NCBI GenBank assembly: GCA_963747835.1 | Contig: CAVVGO010000003.1 | Coordinates: 1-64,000 of the forward strand | From: JAJPKK01 sp963747835 | GTDB lineage: Bacteria; Pseudomonadota; Alphaproteobacteria; Rhizobiales; Xanthobacteraceae | DNA: 64,000 bases | Direction of reading: 5' to 3' | Shown: positions 1 through 7,721 of the stretch, in pieces | Position numbering within the stretch: position 1 is the first letter of the stretch | Layout of the letters: every line of letters begins with the position of its first letter | Program-made: the position numbers and the translations under genes | The notes under the pieces: model-generated | Seen by the model: only the letters and a program-made list of their open reading frames with translations | Told to the model about the DNA's origin: nothing | Database searches by the model: none

Positions 1-438
1 GTCCTGCACGTAATAATCCGTCGCCAGATGCGCCCGGGTCTTTTCGTGAGCGATGATCTTCGCCTCCGACCGACCGAAGGCCAGGTTCCCGCCCACCTGC
101 TCCCGGTGCCAGTGCGTGTTGAATACCGTTGTCACACGGCCTGCGCCCGGCAGCTTGCCCAGGCGCTTAACGATCGCATCGGTGAACTCGGCGGCGCCAC
201 TGTCCACCAGCACCTGACCGGTGCTTGCCGTCCGCACCAGGACATTACCCCCGGCGCCGGTGAGCATCACGAAACCCTCGCTCACCGGGACGACAGCGGG
301 GCTTTCTTGGGAGAAAGCGGAGCGCGCAAAGGGCGGTAGGGTCAGACCCAGGACGCCGCCTAAAGCACCTTTCACGATTGCCCTGCGATTTATGATTGCC
401 CTGCGATTTATGGCCGGGTGTCCCGAGCGCTCAGACAT
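1..438 (-). CDS. Metallo-beta-lactamase-fold exported protein (partial, runs off left edge)
   Basis: Translating the minus strand from the ATG at 438 gives an N-terminus rich in arginine pairs (INRRAI, present twice), a hydrophobic stretch (ALGGVLGLTLPPFA), then an MBL-type core. The core has VLVDSGAAEF (first beta-sandwich strand) and NTHWHREQVGGN, which aligns with the family signature THxHxDHxGGN. The second half of the metal site reads E-Q where D-H is usual, so canonical binding of the second zinc is doubtful. The ATG overlaps the end of the DUF1552 gene by 8 bp, which implies translational coupling. The family is related to SoxH and quinoprotein-relay hydrolases. The substrate is unknown, and the C-terminus lies outside the window. 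Confidence 0.72.
   Translation of the reverse strand, partial: MSERSGHPAINRRAIINRRAIVKGALGGVLGLTLPPFARSAFSQESPAVVPVSEGFVMLTGAGGNVLVRTASTGQVLVDSGAAEFTDAIVKRLGKLPGAGRVTTVFNTHWHREQVGGNLAFGRSEAKIIAHEKTRAHLATDYYVQD
376..411. repeat. 18-bp perfect tandem duplication inside the signal peptide codons
   Basis: Two adjacent identical 18-bp units (376-393 and 394-411) encode the six residues INRRAI twice on the minus strand. The duplication is in frame and doubles the Arg-Arg pair of a Tat-like signal sequence. Confidence 0.9.
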
Positions 439-1792
439 CGGCGATCTCGCCGGTGCTGTCCCCGAAGCTCTTCGTCTCGAGGCCCGCCTTGTTCAGCAGC
501 GTGAGGTGCAGATTGGAAATCGTCGTGCGTTCGGGCAGTTCGACTTGCCGTCCCCCCTTGAGCGCGCCGGCGCCGCCGCCGACCAGGATGTTCGGCAACG
601 GATAATTGCTGTGCAGGTTGCTGTTGGACATGTTGGAGCCGTAGAGCAACATGGAGTTATCCAGCAGCGTGCCTTCGCCGTCGGGTGTGGCGGCCAGTTT
701 CGCGACAAACTCCGCGAACCGCTCCAGGTGATAGCGCTGAATCTTGACCAGCTTTTCAAGCCGATCGAGATAATCGGCATGATGCGACAGCGGATGGAAG
801 GAGTTCGGCACGCCGATGTGGTTATAGGTCCGGTTTGTGCCTTCGCCGATCATGATGTAGGAGGCTACGCGCGTGAGATCGGCCTGATAGGCGACCGCGA
901 TCAGATCGAACAACAACCGCACCTCCTTATCGATCGCCATATCCTGCTCGGCCACAGGTATCTCGGGCGCCTCCACGCCCGAGAGATCGCGGTTCTGCGC
1001 AAGCTGAACGCGCCGTTCGATCTCTCGCACCGTGTCGAGGTAGCCGTCGAGGAGCACTTTATCGCCCGGGCCCAGTTCCAGTTGCAGCGCTCGGGTGCGC
1101 TCGGTGATAAAATCGAGGATGCTTCGTTTCTGCCTGACTATGGCCACGCGCTGTTCCGCGGTAGCGCCTTCACCGAATAACTGTGCGAAAACTTTGCGCG
1201 GACTGGACTCCATCGGCAAAGGCGAGTTTGCATTTCGGTACGACAACGTGGAGCTGTAGAGGCAGCCGAATCCAGCCTCGCACGCGACCGCCTGGGTTTC
1301 ACCCTCCGAGCAGACCTCCATCGACGGCAGCGCTGTCTCCTGACCGATGCGCCCGGCAATGATTTGGTCGATCGTCGCAGACATGCTGGGACCGGGCGCT
1401 TTGAGATCGGGCTTGACACCGCTGAGCCATGTCGCCGGGTTGTATTTGTGCACGGAGGCGACGCTGGCCTTGTTCTCGAGATTGGAGAACGAAGTCACGG
1501 CGTGCTTGTGCTTCTCGAGCGGCTCGAGAATATGGCTGAGTTTGAAATCCGCGCCAGCGCCGCTCGGGGTCCAGCGGTCCATGGCCTTCCCATGCTTCGT
1601 GTTCGACATGACCGCGCCGTGGGGAATATAGAAGAAGCCCACCCGCAGTTTCGGTGCGGCGTCGGTCTTGGCGAGCGCGGTGGCGGCCGGGATCATCGCA
1701 TCGAGCAACGGCAGTCCGATGGAGACGCCGCCCATGCCCCTGAGCAACGTCCTGCGAGAAAGATGCTTTCTGGTCAGATACATGGTCTTCAC
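431..1792 (-). CDS. DUF1552 family Tat-exported protein
   Basis: 453 aa. The N-terminus has a textbook twin-arginine signal (SRRTLLRGMGG, then a hydrophobic run and an AxA-like site near residue 40), so the protein should cross the inner membrane folded. The mature part begins with LRVGFFYIPHGAV and contains LLYGSNMSNSNLH near the C-terminus, both typical of DUF1552. These proteins are nearly always encoded next to a DUF1587/1588/1592 cytochrome protein, as here. The biochemical role is unknown. The start overlaps the stop of the upstream cytochrome gene by 4 bp, and its stop overlaps the MBL gene, so the three form one transcript. The family is common in Planctomycetes and some Proteobacteria and is not a usual rhizobial gene. 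Confidence 0.88.
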   Translation of the reverse strand: MKTMYLTRKHLSRRTLLRGMGGVSIGLPLLDAMIPAATALAKTDAAPKLRVGFFYIPHGAVMSNTKHGKAMDRWTPSGAGADFKLSHILEPLEKHKHAVTSFSNLENKASVASVHKYNPATWLSGVKPDLKAPGPSMSATIDQIIAGRIGQETALPSMEVCSEGETQAVACEAGFGCLYSSTLSYRNANSPLPMESSPRKVFAQLFGEGATAEQRVAIVRQKRSILDFITERTRALQLELGPGDKVLLDGYLDTVREIERRVQLAQNRDLSGVEAPEIPVAEQDMAIDKEVRLLFDLIAVAYQADLTRVASYIMIGEGTNRTYNHIGVPNSFHPLSHHADYLDRLEKLVKIQRYHLERFAEFVAKLAATPDGEGTLLDNSMLLYGSNMSNSNLHSNYPLPNILVGGGAGALKGGRQVELPERTTISNLHLTLLNKAGLETKSFGDSTGEIADV

Positions 1793-4191
1793 TCCTCCAG
1801 CGCCTGCATGCGGAATGCATCACTCGATACAATCCCCGCCACGAGCGACGAGAACCTGTAATCATTCTTGGCCGCATCGCGCACAATCGCCCGGACCTGC
1901 GGCATGTCATAGGGCGCGACCTCCCTGCCCAGTCCGTACATCATGAGCTTCACTGTCAGCGCCTGGACGAACTGGCCGGGGCGGCTCAACAGGGCGCGGC
2001 GTAGGTCCGCCGGACCTTCGATTTCCTTGCCGTCCGGCATTGTCACCTTCGAATCGATGGGCGCATTAGCCTGCCAATCGACATCGCGCCACCGCCCGGT
2101 GACGGTGAAGTGCTCCAGCGGCAGTCCATGCGGTTCGATCACACCATGGCACATGTTGCAGGTCGGATTGGCGCGATGTTGCTCGAGCATCGCGCGCATG
2201 GTCTTCGGCTGCGCGCCCGGCGGCGTGCTCAGATCCGTCACCACATTCGGTGGCGGCGGCGCCGGCGGCGTGCCGCGGAGTTTGTCGAGAACCCAGGCGC
2301 CACGCACCACCGGCGAAGTCCTGTTGCCATAGGACGTATGCAACAGCACGGCGCCCTTGCCGAGAAGGCCATAGCGATTCTCGTCCTCAAGATGGACGCG
2401 GCGGAACTGCGCGCCGTGCACCGTTGTGATGCCGTAGTGTCGCGCCAGCCTTTCATTGAGGAAAGTATAGTCAGCCGTTAACAGCTCCTCCACGTTCTTG
2501 TCTTCGAGCAGGATACTCCGCAGGAAGAGGTCGATTTCGGTCGAGACATCCTGGCGCAGTTCGGCGCTGAATTCGGGGAAGATTTGCCGATCCCAATCGA
2601 ATTTGTCGACCTCAAGGAGGTCGAGCCAGCGGAGCGCGAAATCCGTCACCAGCATCTCAGCCTGCGGAGCGGCCAGCATACGCCGCACCTGGGCGACCAG
2701 CACGCCCGGACGTCGCAGTTCGCCCTTGTTCGCAAGCTTGAGCAGCTCATCGTCGGGGGCACGCTTCCACAAAAAGAAAGACAAACGCGAGGCCAGTTCC
2801 AGATCGCTCAGCGCATAGAATTTCGCGTCTTTCTTATCCTGCGGCCGGGCGATTCCGCGATAGAGAAAATCCGGGCTCACCAGAACCGCAGTTACCATCT
2901 GTTCGATCCCGGCGTTGAATCCGCCAGATCCTTCATGGCCGGCGTCGTAGAAGGCCATCAGCCCGTCTATATCATCCTTGGTGACGGGGCGGCGGAAGGC
3001 ACGCCCGGCGAGATCTCGAGTGATGCGCTCGGCGCAGGCGCGTTCTTGCTCGGGGACTTCGGGCTTGCAGATGAATAACTTCTCCCGGCTGGGTGTGCGC
3101 GTCGGGCCCGTGGCCGCGTGCGGCCCCACGACCTGTATGGACCCAACCACGCGCGGCAGACGCAGATACCCCTTGAAAGCAAACCCGGAATACTGGGTGC
3201 CGCCCGCAATCAGGTCGTCGGTCGCCACACGGGAGCGCTCGATGAACGTCACGACGACTTCGTGCACACCGGCCGTCACCTGCACGGGGATATTGGCGAA
3301 CCGCTGCATGAGCTTCGCTCCAGCCGGAGCACCGCCGCCACGATCCACGAACTCGCGATCCGCGTCCCCGCCGATCTTTTCCCGGAAGACTTCCTTACGA
3401 TCGATCAGCACGACCACGGTTGTCTCGTTCTCGACCCCGCGTGGGTAGAGCCCGAAATCGAGATCAGTGACAGTGACGCGGTACTCCCCGTCCGCCGGGA
3501 ACGTGTACTCGAACCTCGTGCCGCCCCGCGTACCGAGCGGCATGCCGTCCACATAGCCATCCTGGTCGCCGGTAGCGGGGGGAGGGAAAGAGGCTTTGAC
3601 GACCTCTGGCACCGGCTTGCCTACTGCCATGCGCGAGACTGCCCGCGCGACATTGACGTATTGCTCCAGGAACGCGGGTGAGACGGTCAACGCCGCAGCG
3701 ATGTTGCTGAAGCCTTCGACCTCGATCTCGGCCGGCAGGTACTGCTTGGGATCGATCTCCACAGCCAGAAGGTCCTGCACGGCATTGGCATACTCGGTAC
3801 GGTTCAAGCGCTGGACCGGAACGTGGCCCGCAAGGTGCGCCTTGCTGCTCTCGTCGAGCGTGCTCTCGAGCCAGCCAACCAGCGCGTCGATTTCCTGCTG
3901 CGAGGGCTGGAGATCGCCGGGCGGCGGCATCTGGCGCCCGCGCAATTTGCGCACAGCTTTCTCGAAGATCTCGGGGTGTTCGGGCACGGACTCGGCGCTA
4001 AGCTCGTCCAAAAAGAGGTTGCCGGCGCGAACGTACTCGTTGTGGCAACCGAAGCAGTAGGTCTGAATGGTGGACCACTGCGATTCGGGATGCTGCGCGA
4101 CCTGGTTCGCGGGTTGGGAGAAGACCTTGGAGTCGGCCGAAACGATACCGACGGCACAAGAAATGCCGATAAGCCATGTAGCGAGTTTCAT
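1789..4191 (-). CDS. DUF1587/DUF1592/DUF1588/DUF1585-type protein with N-terminal c-type haem motif
   Basis: 800 aa from the ATG at 4191, which follows an AGGTGG ribosome-binding site; an in-frame GTG at 4203 is less likely. A signal peptide (MKLATWLIGISCAVGIVSA) is followed by one CxxCH haem-c site, YCFGCHNE, near residue 45. RLNRTEYANAVQDLL then marks the DUF1587 start. Later come the carbohydrate-binding-like middle region, the DUF1595/1592 part (AGRAFRRPVT, LVSPDFLYR), DUF1588 (LLGKGAVLLHTSYGNRTSPV) and a C-terminal CNMCH (TCNMCHGVIEPHG), a second haem-like CxxCH. The architecture is the planctomycete-type cytochrome fusion. It is probably a periplasmic electron-transfer or oxidase partner of the DUF1552 protein; the substrate is unknown. 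Confidence 0.86.
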   Translation of the reverse strand: MKLATWLIGISCAVGIVSADSKVFSQPANQVAQHPESQWSTIQTYCFGCHNEYVRAGNLFLDELSAESVPEHPEIFEKAVRKLRGRQMPPPGDLQPSQQEIDALVGWLESTLDESSKAHLAGHVPVQRLNRTEYANAVQDLLAVEIDPKQYLPAEIEVEGFSNIAAALTVSPAFLEQYVNVARAVSRMAVGKPVPEVVKASFPPPATGDQDGYVDGMPLGTRGGTRFEYTFPADGEYRVTVTDLDFGLYPRGVENETTVVVLIDRKEVFREKIGGDADREFVDRGGGAPAGAKLMQRFANIPVQVTAGVHEVVVTFIERSRVATDDLIAGGTQYSGFAFKGYLRLPRVVGSIQVVGPHAATGPTRTPSREKLFICKPEVPEQERACAERITRDLAGRAFRRPVTKDDIDGLMAFYDAGHEGSGGFNAGIEQMVTAVLVSPDFLYRGIARPQDKKDAKFYALSDLELASRLSFFLWKRAPDDELLKLANKGELRRPGVLVAQVRRMLAAPQAEMLVTDFALRWLDLLEVDKFDWDRQIFPEFSAELRQDVSTEIDLFLRSILLEDKNVEELLTADYTFLNERLARHYGITTVHGAQFRRVHLEDENRYGLLGKGAVLLHTSYGNRTSPVVRGAWVLDKLRGTPPAPPPPNVVTDLSTPPGAQPKTMRAMLEQHRANPTCNMCHGVIEPHGLPLEHFTVTGRWRDVDWQANAPIDSKVTMPDGKEIEGPADLRRALLSRPGQFVQALTVKLMMYGLGREVAPYDMPQVRAIVRDAAKNDYRFSSLVAGIVSSDAFRMQALEE

Positions 4192-4267
4192 ATCAGCCAC
4201 CACCTAGCGAGTTTCATCCCGACCCACGGATTTATGCCGGTGTTCCCCGGATGAACCTTGAACCGAC

Positions 4268-4480
4268 GTCAATGGTAGCCGTTTTCTGAACCGACCGGAA
4301 GGCCCCATTTGGAAGGCGATGTAGCGACCGTGGCTCACGACCTTGGCGGCGATCTTGATCAACTTCTCCCGGAGGCTCGTCAAAGACCAATCCTTGATCC
4401 GCTCCGGCGTCGCCAGCGTGCGCAGGAAATTGCCGAGGTTGGAGGCGAGTTCATGTTTGGTATCTTGATGATGGTGACCT
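4268..4480 (-). pseudogene. IS1380-family transposase remnant (C-terminal fragment)
   Basis: Reading the minus strand across about 4300-4460 gives HELASNLGNFLRTLATPE, then IKDWSLTSLREKLIKIAAKV and VSHGRYIAFQMG. These are hallmark C-terminal residues of IS1380-type DDE transposases. No start, catalytic core or terminal repeats survive nearby, and the frame degenerates after QMG. It is an old insertion-sequence relic lying between the cytochrome module and the tRNA region, and it accounts for most of the gene-free interval 4192-4583. Recognition is from memory of the family, not from a search. Confidence 0.72.
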
Positions 4481-4583
4481 CGGGGGTATAACGAAGTCTC
4501 CGACAGTTTTTCAACTTGATCGGGCAGCCCGTCTGGATCGCCAAAATCATCGCCGAGTACACCCAGACACCGGTAGAGTATTT

Positions 4584-4940
4584 TTGACCGTGCTCGGCGT
4601 CGGCGTGCTGATCCATCGGCTCCGGTGCACGCAGAGGGGCAAATACGGTTTTATCGAAACGGTTGTCGGTGCTCTCACTGTCTGGTTCGCGCTCAACAAG
4701 ATTTTCACGCCAGAGCCTGCAACCCCGGCCCCACCAGACCACTGGATCGACGTCATTGCCTTACTCGGGGGACTTTATGTGGTCGTCCGCGGCCTCGACA
4801 ATTGCGAGAACGGCCTCAAGGGGCGCGCTTCAAAGATGTACCTGGTCTGGAAGGCGTTGTTTCATTGCAACTGGCTGCGCCGGAAATCCCGTCAGGAGGG
4901 TTGGAAAGAGTTGAAGGAGGCGCTGATCGACACTCTTTGA
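4584..4940 (+). CDS. Hypothetical small membrane protein
   Basis: 118 aa if started at the TTG at 4584 (GTG at 4590 also possible). The frame is open further upstream into the IS relic, so the 5' end may have been truncated by that insertion. Two hydrophobic segments are visible, around residues 20-40 (FIETVVGALTVWFALNKIF) and 55-72 (WIDVIALLGGLYVVVRGL). A basic, amphipathic C-terminal tail follows, ending KELKEALIDTL. No family recognised and no clear ribosome-binding site. The composition looks protein-like rather than a shadow frame, and no better gene competes for the interval. Confidence 0.42.
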   Translation: MTVLGVGVLIHRLRCTQRGKYGFIETVVGALTVWFALNKIFTPEPATPAPPDHWIDVIALLGGLYVVVRGLDNCENGLKGRASKMYLVWKALFHCNWLRRKSRQEGWKELKEALIDTL

Positions 4941-5008
4941 ATCAGCATCTCTCCCCGCGAAAGGCTTGGGCCTTCGTCACTTCCGCTGACCGCGTGGCTC
5001 CTGTGGTT

Positions 5009-5095
5009 TGGTGCGGGTGGAGGGAATCGAACCCACACTCTTTTAAGGGAACTGGATTTTGAATCCAGCGCGTCTACCAGTTCCGCCACACCCGC
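5009..5095 (-). tRNA. tRNA-Leu(CAA)
   Basis: The minus strand folds into a class II tRNA. The acceptor stem GCGGGTG pairs with CACCCGC, the anticodon stem-loop CTGGA-TTCAAAA-TCCAG carries anticodon CAA at 5059-5061, there is a long variable arm, and the T-loop is GGTTCGATTCC. The discriminator is A, and the CCA end is encoded (5011-5009). It reads UUG leucine codons. Confidence 0.96.
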
Positions 5096-5242
5096 ACACG
5101 GCGCTTTTATAGCCATCGCCTCTCATGAAGCCAACAAAAATGAAATGACCGGCTCAGCTTCAGTGTTTGGCCGTTCGGCCTCCCCTTCGCTTCGTACGGA
5201 GCGTATTGTTTTTTGCCCGCCTGCGCGGGCGTTTCACTCCGT

Positions 5243-5668
5243 TCAGATCGCAGCTTCGCGCCCGCCTTCGCGGTTTTTGCGCTCCCTGCGGAGCGTACCC
5301 CGTTGCACATTAATAGCCGTCGCATCGAGTATCGTCTTGATGTGCGCCGCGTAGAACTTCTCAATCATCTCCACGCTGGTTCGGCAGTTTTTGGCGATCT
5401 GGTAGATGTCCGCACCTTCCATCAGGCGAAAGCAGATGTAGGTGTGCCGTAGACTGTAAGTTGTTCGGACATTGCCGTCACGGTCATGCTTGAGCTTCAA
5501 CTCGTCGAGTATGGTGTTGAACAATTCGTGCTGACTTGTCGGGAACAGCCGGTCGGTCGGCTGCGGTACAGCCCTGCGCGGCTTGGCCGCTTTGATCCCG
5601 GAGTCCGCGGGGTCGGCTGACGCATCGGTGATTTCGGTCTCGGCTTGCAGTCGTGACTGTAAAATCAA
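5243..5668 (-). pseudogene. Tyrosine recombinase (phage/ICE integrase), C-terminal fragment
   Basis: 141 codons, C-terminal half of a catalytic domain only. YSLRHTYICFRL carries the Arg-x-x-His catalytic pair, and SVEMIEKFYAAH carries the likely nucleophilic tyrosine. The N-terminal arm-binding and core-binding domains and the first catalytic Arg region are missing. The sequence upstream of 5668 does not continue a recombinase in any frame. It lies about 150 bp from the 5' side of tRNA-Leu, suggesting a decayed integrated element. Because integrases usually recombine at the tRNA 3' end, which faces the other way here, a direct attB relationship is not shown. Confidence 0.72.
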
Positions 5669-5831
5669 GATAAAAATCGAAATCTGGATTTTTCGGACCG
5701 CTCCCGGAGCCTTTAGGAAGGCCGCTGGGCGGCTTTACGAATTTCCTTCTCGATACAGTGGCTGGGTCGATTCGCGAAATCTGGGCGCATTTTGCTGGAA
5801 GCACCTAGTGCTTCGAATGTGAAATTTCGAC

Positions 5832-6281
5832 CTAGAAGTCTTTTGAAACCGCGTCCGCCAAATGGTCCAATATATTTCTCCAGCCCCTCGTATGACCTTC
5901 AACAATTGCCGGCGTCGGTAGACGCTCGTGTGTTAGCACGAGGTCGGTTTCATCGCCGCGCGGCGTGAGTTCGACGGTCACCAACGTATTCACATTGTTC
6001 GTCAGCGGGCCAATCCACGTGAACACAAGCTTGCGCGGCCGGTCGACTTCCACATAGGTGCCGGACACTTCGCGGCTTGATTCCGCCGATGACATGACAA
6101 GGCTGAAGGTTCCGCCAGGGCGGAGGTCACAGTTCGCCTTGCAATCGACCGTGCCCGGAAAGGGGCTCATCCACCGAACCATCAAATCGGGTTTGGTCCA
6201 CAGGTCGAAGATATGCTCTGCTCGGGCGCTCACGCGCCGGCGCACCTGCACGGTCGCGCCCGTCGTGTCATCGCGAACCAT
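5832..6281 (-). CDS. SRPBCC / AHSA1-like domain protein
   Basis: 149 aa. The START-like helix-grip fold is recognised from the N-terminal VRRRVSARAEHIFDLWTKPD, WMSPFPG, the PGGTFSLVM turn and the C-terminal amphipathic helix GWRNILDHLADAV. Members are small cytosolic ligand-binding proteins (AHSA1/DUF-type, often called polyketide-cyclase-like) with unknown ligands. The start overlaps the end of the upstream ArsR-type regulator by 14 bp. ArsR-SRPBCC pairs of exactly this order are common, so the two are almost certainly co-transcribed and the ligand may relate to the regulator's signal. Confidence 0.88.
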   Translation of the reverse strand: MVRDDTTGATVQVRRRVSARAEHIFDLWTKPDLMVRWMSPFPGTVDCKANCDLRPGGTFSLVMSSAESSREVSGTYVEVDRPRKLVFTWIGPLTNNVNTLVTVELTPRGDETDLVLTHERLPTPAIVEGHTRGWRNILDHLADAVSKDF

Positions 6282-6666
6282 GCTTGCGATCCTTTGTCCC
6301 CAACTTGTTGTCCTTCTTGAGCTCGCGCAGCAGGCGCTCCATGGCGTCTAGCCGCCCCTCCCAATAGCGGCGCGTCCGCTCGATCCAGTCATCGACCTCG
6401 TTCAGCGAACGGGTGTTGATGGAGAGAATGTGGTCGCGCCCTTCTATGCGCCGCTCGACCACGCCGCTCGCTTCCAGCACGCGGATGTGTTTCGACACCG
6501 CGTTCAAGGACATATGGAAGGGTTCGGCGACCTCGGTCACGCGCGCCTCGCTGCGCGAGAGCCGCTCGATAATCGCCCGCCGCGTCGGATCGGCTAATGC
6601 GGCGAATACCGCGTCGAGGCGCGCCGTGCGCGAAGCGGTTTCCTTCCGGGCTTCGATCTCAATCAT
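6268..6666 (-). CDS. ArsR-family winged-helix transcriptional regulator
   Basis: 132 aa from the ATG at 6666; an in-frame TTG at 6729 would lie on top of the promoter and is rejected. The core reads RLDAVFAALADPTRRAIIER, then the recognition helix region FHMSLNAVSKHIRVLEASGV and wing VVERRIEGRDHIL, typical of HTH_20 repressors. No CxC metal-binding cysteines are visible in the recognition helix, so this is not an arsenic or metal sensor of the classical sort. It is transcribed with the SRPBCC gene and divergently from the EthD gene. A palindrome overlapping its -35 box suggests autorepression. Confidence 0.88.
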   Translation of the reverse strand: MIEIEARKETASRTARLDAVFAALADPTRRAIIERLSRSEARVTEVAEPFHMSLNAVSKHIRVLEASGVVERRIEGRDHILSINTRSLNEVDDWIERTRRYWEGRLDAMERLLRELKKDNKLGTKDRKHGSR

Positions 6667-6701
6667 GGCGATCTGCCCGCTCGATTCTCGATTCTGAAAA
6701 T

Positions 6702-6729
6702 ATTCTACCAAAAGGTTGACAATCGTCAA
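6702..6729 (-). promoter_or_regulatory. Promoter and candidate operator of the ArsR-SRPBCC operon
   Basis: On the minus strand TTGACG (6729-6724) and TAGAAT (6707-6702) are separated by 16 bp, a good sigma-70-like pair. The -35 is embedded in an inverted repeat TTGAC-GATT-GTCAA (6716-6729), a likely ArsR-family operator. Placement 36 bp upstream of the ATG at 6666 supports that start. Confidence 0.6.
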
Positions 6730-6818
6730 GTCGACGCAATATTCAACCCGTTAGATGAAGGAGCCGCGACGCTCGTCGCACCAGCAGACGTAGTTCGACC
6801 ACAAGGGAAACAGAACCC

Positions 6819-7142
6819 ATGACATCCGGGCAGAACAAGCCGACCAAGATCAGCTTCGTCTATTCCAACCCCACCGACCCGGCCGCCTTTGAGGCGGCGT
6901 ACTCCCAGCAACTTGCGCTGGCGCGGAAGCTTCCCGGCCTGACTCGGCTGCAGACGTCGAAGGTCTGGCCGAAGGAGAACGGCAGCCCGACCCCGGCGTA
7001 CCGACTGTTGGACCTGTACTTTGCCGACTACGCGGCGGCCAGCGCCGCCGCCAAAGAGGCGGGCGCCCTTGTCGGTGCTACCCGCGAGCACGCCACCGGA
7101 GGCGTAGTGATCGCATTCGCGGAGATCCTCGAAGATGCCTAG
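6819..7142 (+). CDS. EthD family protein
   Basis: 107 aa, preceded by AAGGGA eight bases before the ATG. ISFVYSNPTDPAAFEAAY at the N-terminus and PGLTRLQTSKVW are the ferredoxin-like (dimeric alpha-beta barrel) EthD signature. EthD-type proteins accompany cytochrome P450 or dioxygenase systems, and the molecular role is undefined. It is divergent from the ArsR gene across about 150 bp that holds the ArsR promoter/operator, so it may be part of the same regulon. Confidence 0.82.
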   Translation: MTSGQNKPTKISFVYSNPTDPAAFEAAYSQQLALARKLPGLTRLQTSKVWPKENGSPTPAYRLLDLYFADYAAASAAAKEAGALVGATREHATGGVVIAFAEILEDA

Positions 7143-7721
7143 ATCGTTGGGCGGCGTCGAAGGTCTAGCCTAAGGCAGCGTGCATCAGCGTGATGCCATG
7201 GAAGCCGCACTGAAGGACATTGGGATCGTGCTCGGACCCGATAAGTCGCAAGCTTGGAAGCGCCGTAATGACGCGGCGCACGGCGTTGCCATGGAAACCG
7301 GAAGAGCTTGACGTGATCCGCGATATATAGCTCCTCAAGGTTATATTCCATCGCATGGTGCTGCGGATCATCGATGGCGCCGACGCCTAGCACGACTACG
7401 CCACGCCGGGATTTCCGGTCCGCAAGCTCGCCGATCCTGTCCCGCCGGCGGGATCGGGATAGCCGACGCCGGTTCTTAAGCGAATAAATTGGCGTGCGAG
7501 AACTCCCAGCCTGGATCAGGAGTAACGACCCGGCCGGGTCAACGCAGAAATGCCGTTTCATTGATCGACACTCGGATCGAGACTTGGATCGAGACTTGGA
7601 TCGAGACTTGGATCGACACTAGGGTCGACACTTGCCCACCGAACGGCTATCCGGGCGTCCAGAGCATTTCGCACCACGACACATCCGCCGCACCACGTAG
7701 CGACGACACAAGGCCCGTACC
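7143..7721. other. 579-bp interval with no confident gene; possible decayed ORF and a minisatellite
   Basis: The minus strand between about 7165 and 7560 shows protein-like text in two frames. One frame has VVVLGVGAIDDPQHHAMEY and NLEELYIADHVKLFRF; after a frame change comes HGNAVRRVITALPSLRL and IGSEHDPNVLQCG, ending at a stop at 7165. It looks like a degraded gene of unrecognised family. The right part holds the 12-bp tandem array described separately. I see no RNA gene. Confidence 0.35.
7562..7633. repeat. 12-bp tandem repeat array, six units
   Basis: Units follow the consensus ggatcgagactt. Three are identical (7574-7585, 7586-7597, 7598-7609) and three flanking units are variants ending in gacact. 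The period is a multiple of three, but no supported CDS covers it. It is a minisatellite about 90 bp upstream of dsbB, with no spacers, so it is not a CRISPR. Confidence 0.85.

Noticed and set aside
5190..5300. GC-rich hairpins near poly-T as a terminator for the integrase
   Set aside because: The T run lies before the hairpin on the plus strand and becomes an A run after it on the minus strand, so neither strand has terminator order.
5009..5668. tRNA-Leu as the attB site used by the adjacent integrase fragment
   Set aside because: The integrase lies on the 5' side of the tRNA, whereas integration normally regenerates the 3' end. No direct repeat of the tRNA 3' end was seen nearby.
6667..6729. 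Extended TTG start for the ArsR regulator
   Set aside because: The extra codons coincide with the -10 and -35 boxes and the operator-like palindrome.
7562..7633. Tandem units as a possible CRISPR array
   Set aside because: Units are directly adjacent with no spacers, only 12 bp long, and there are no cas genes.
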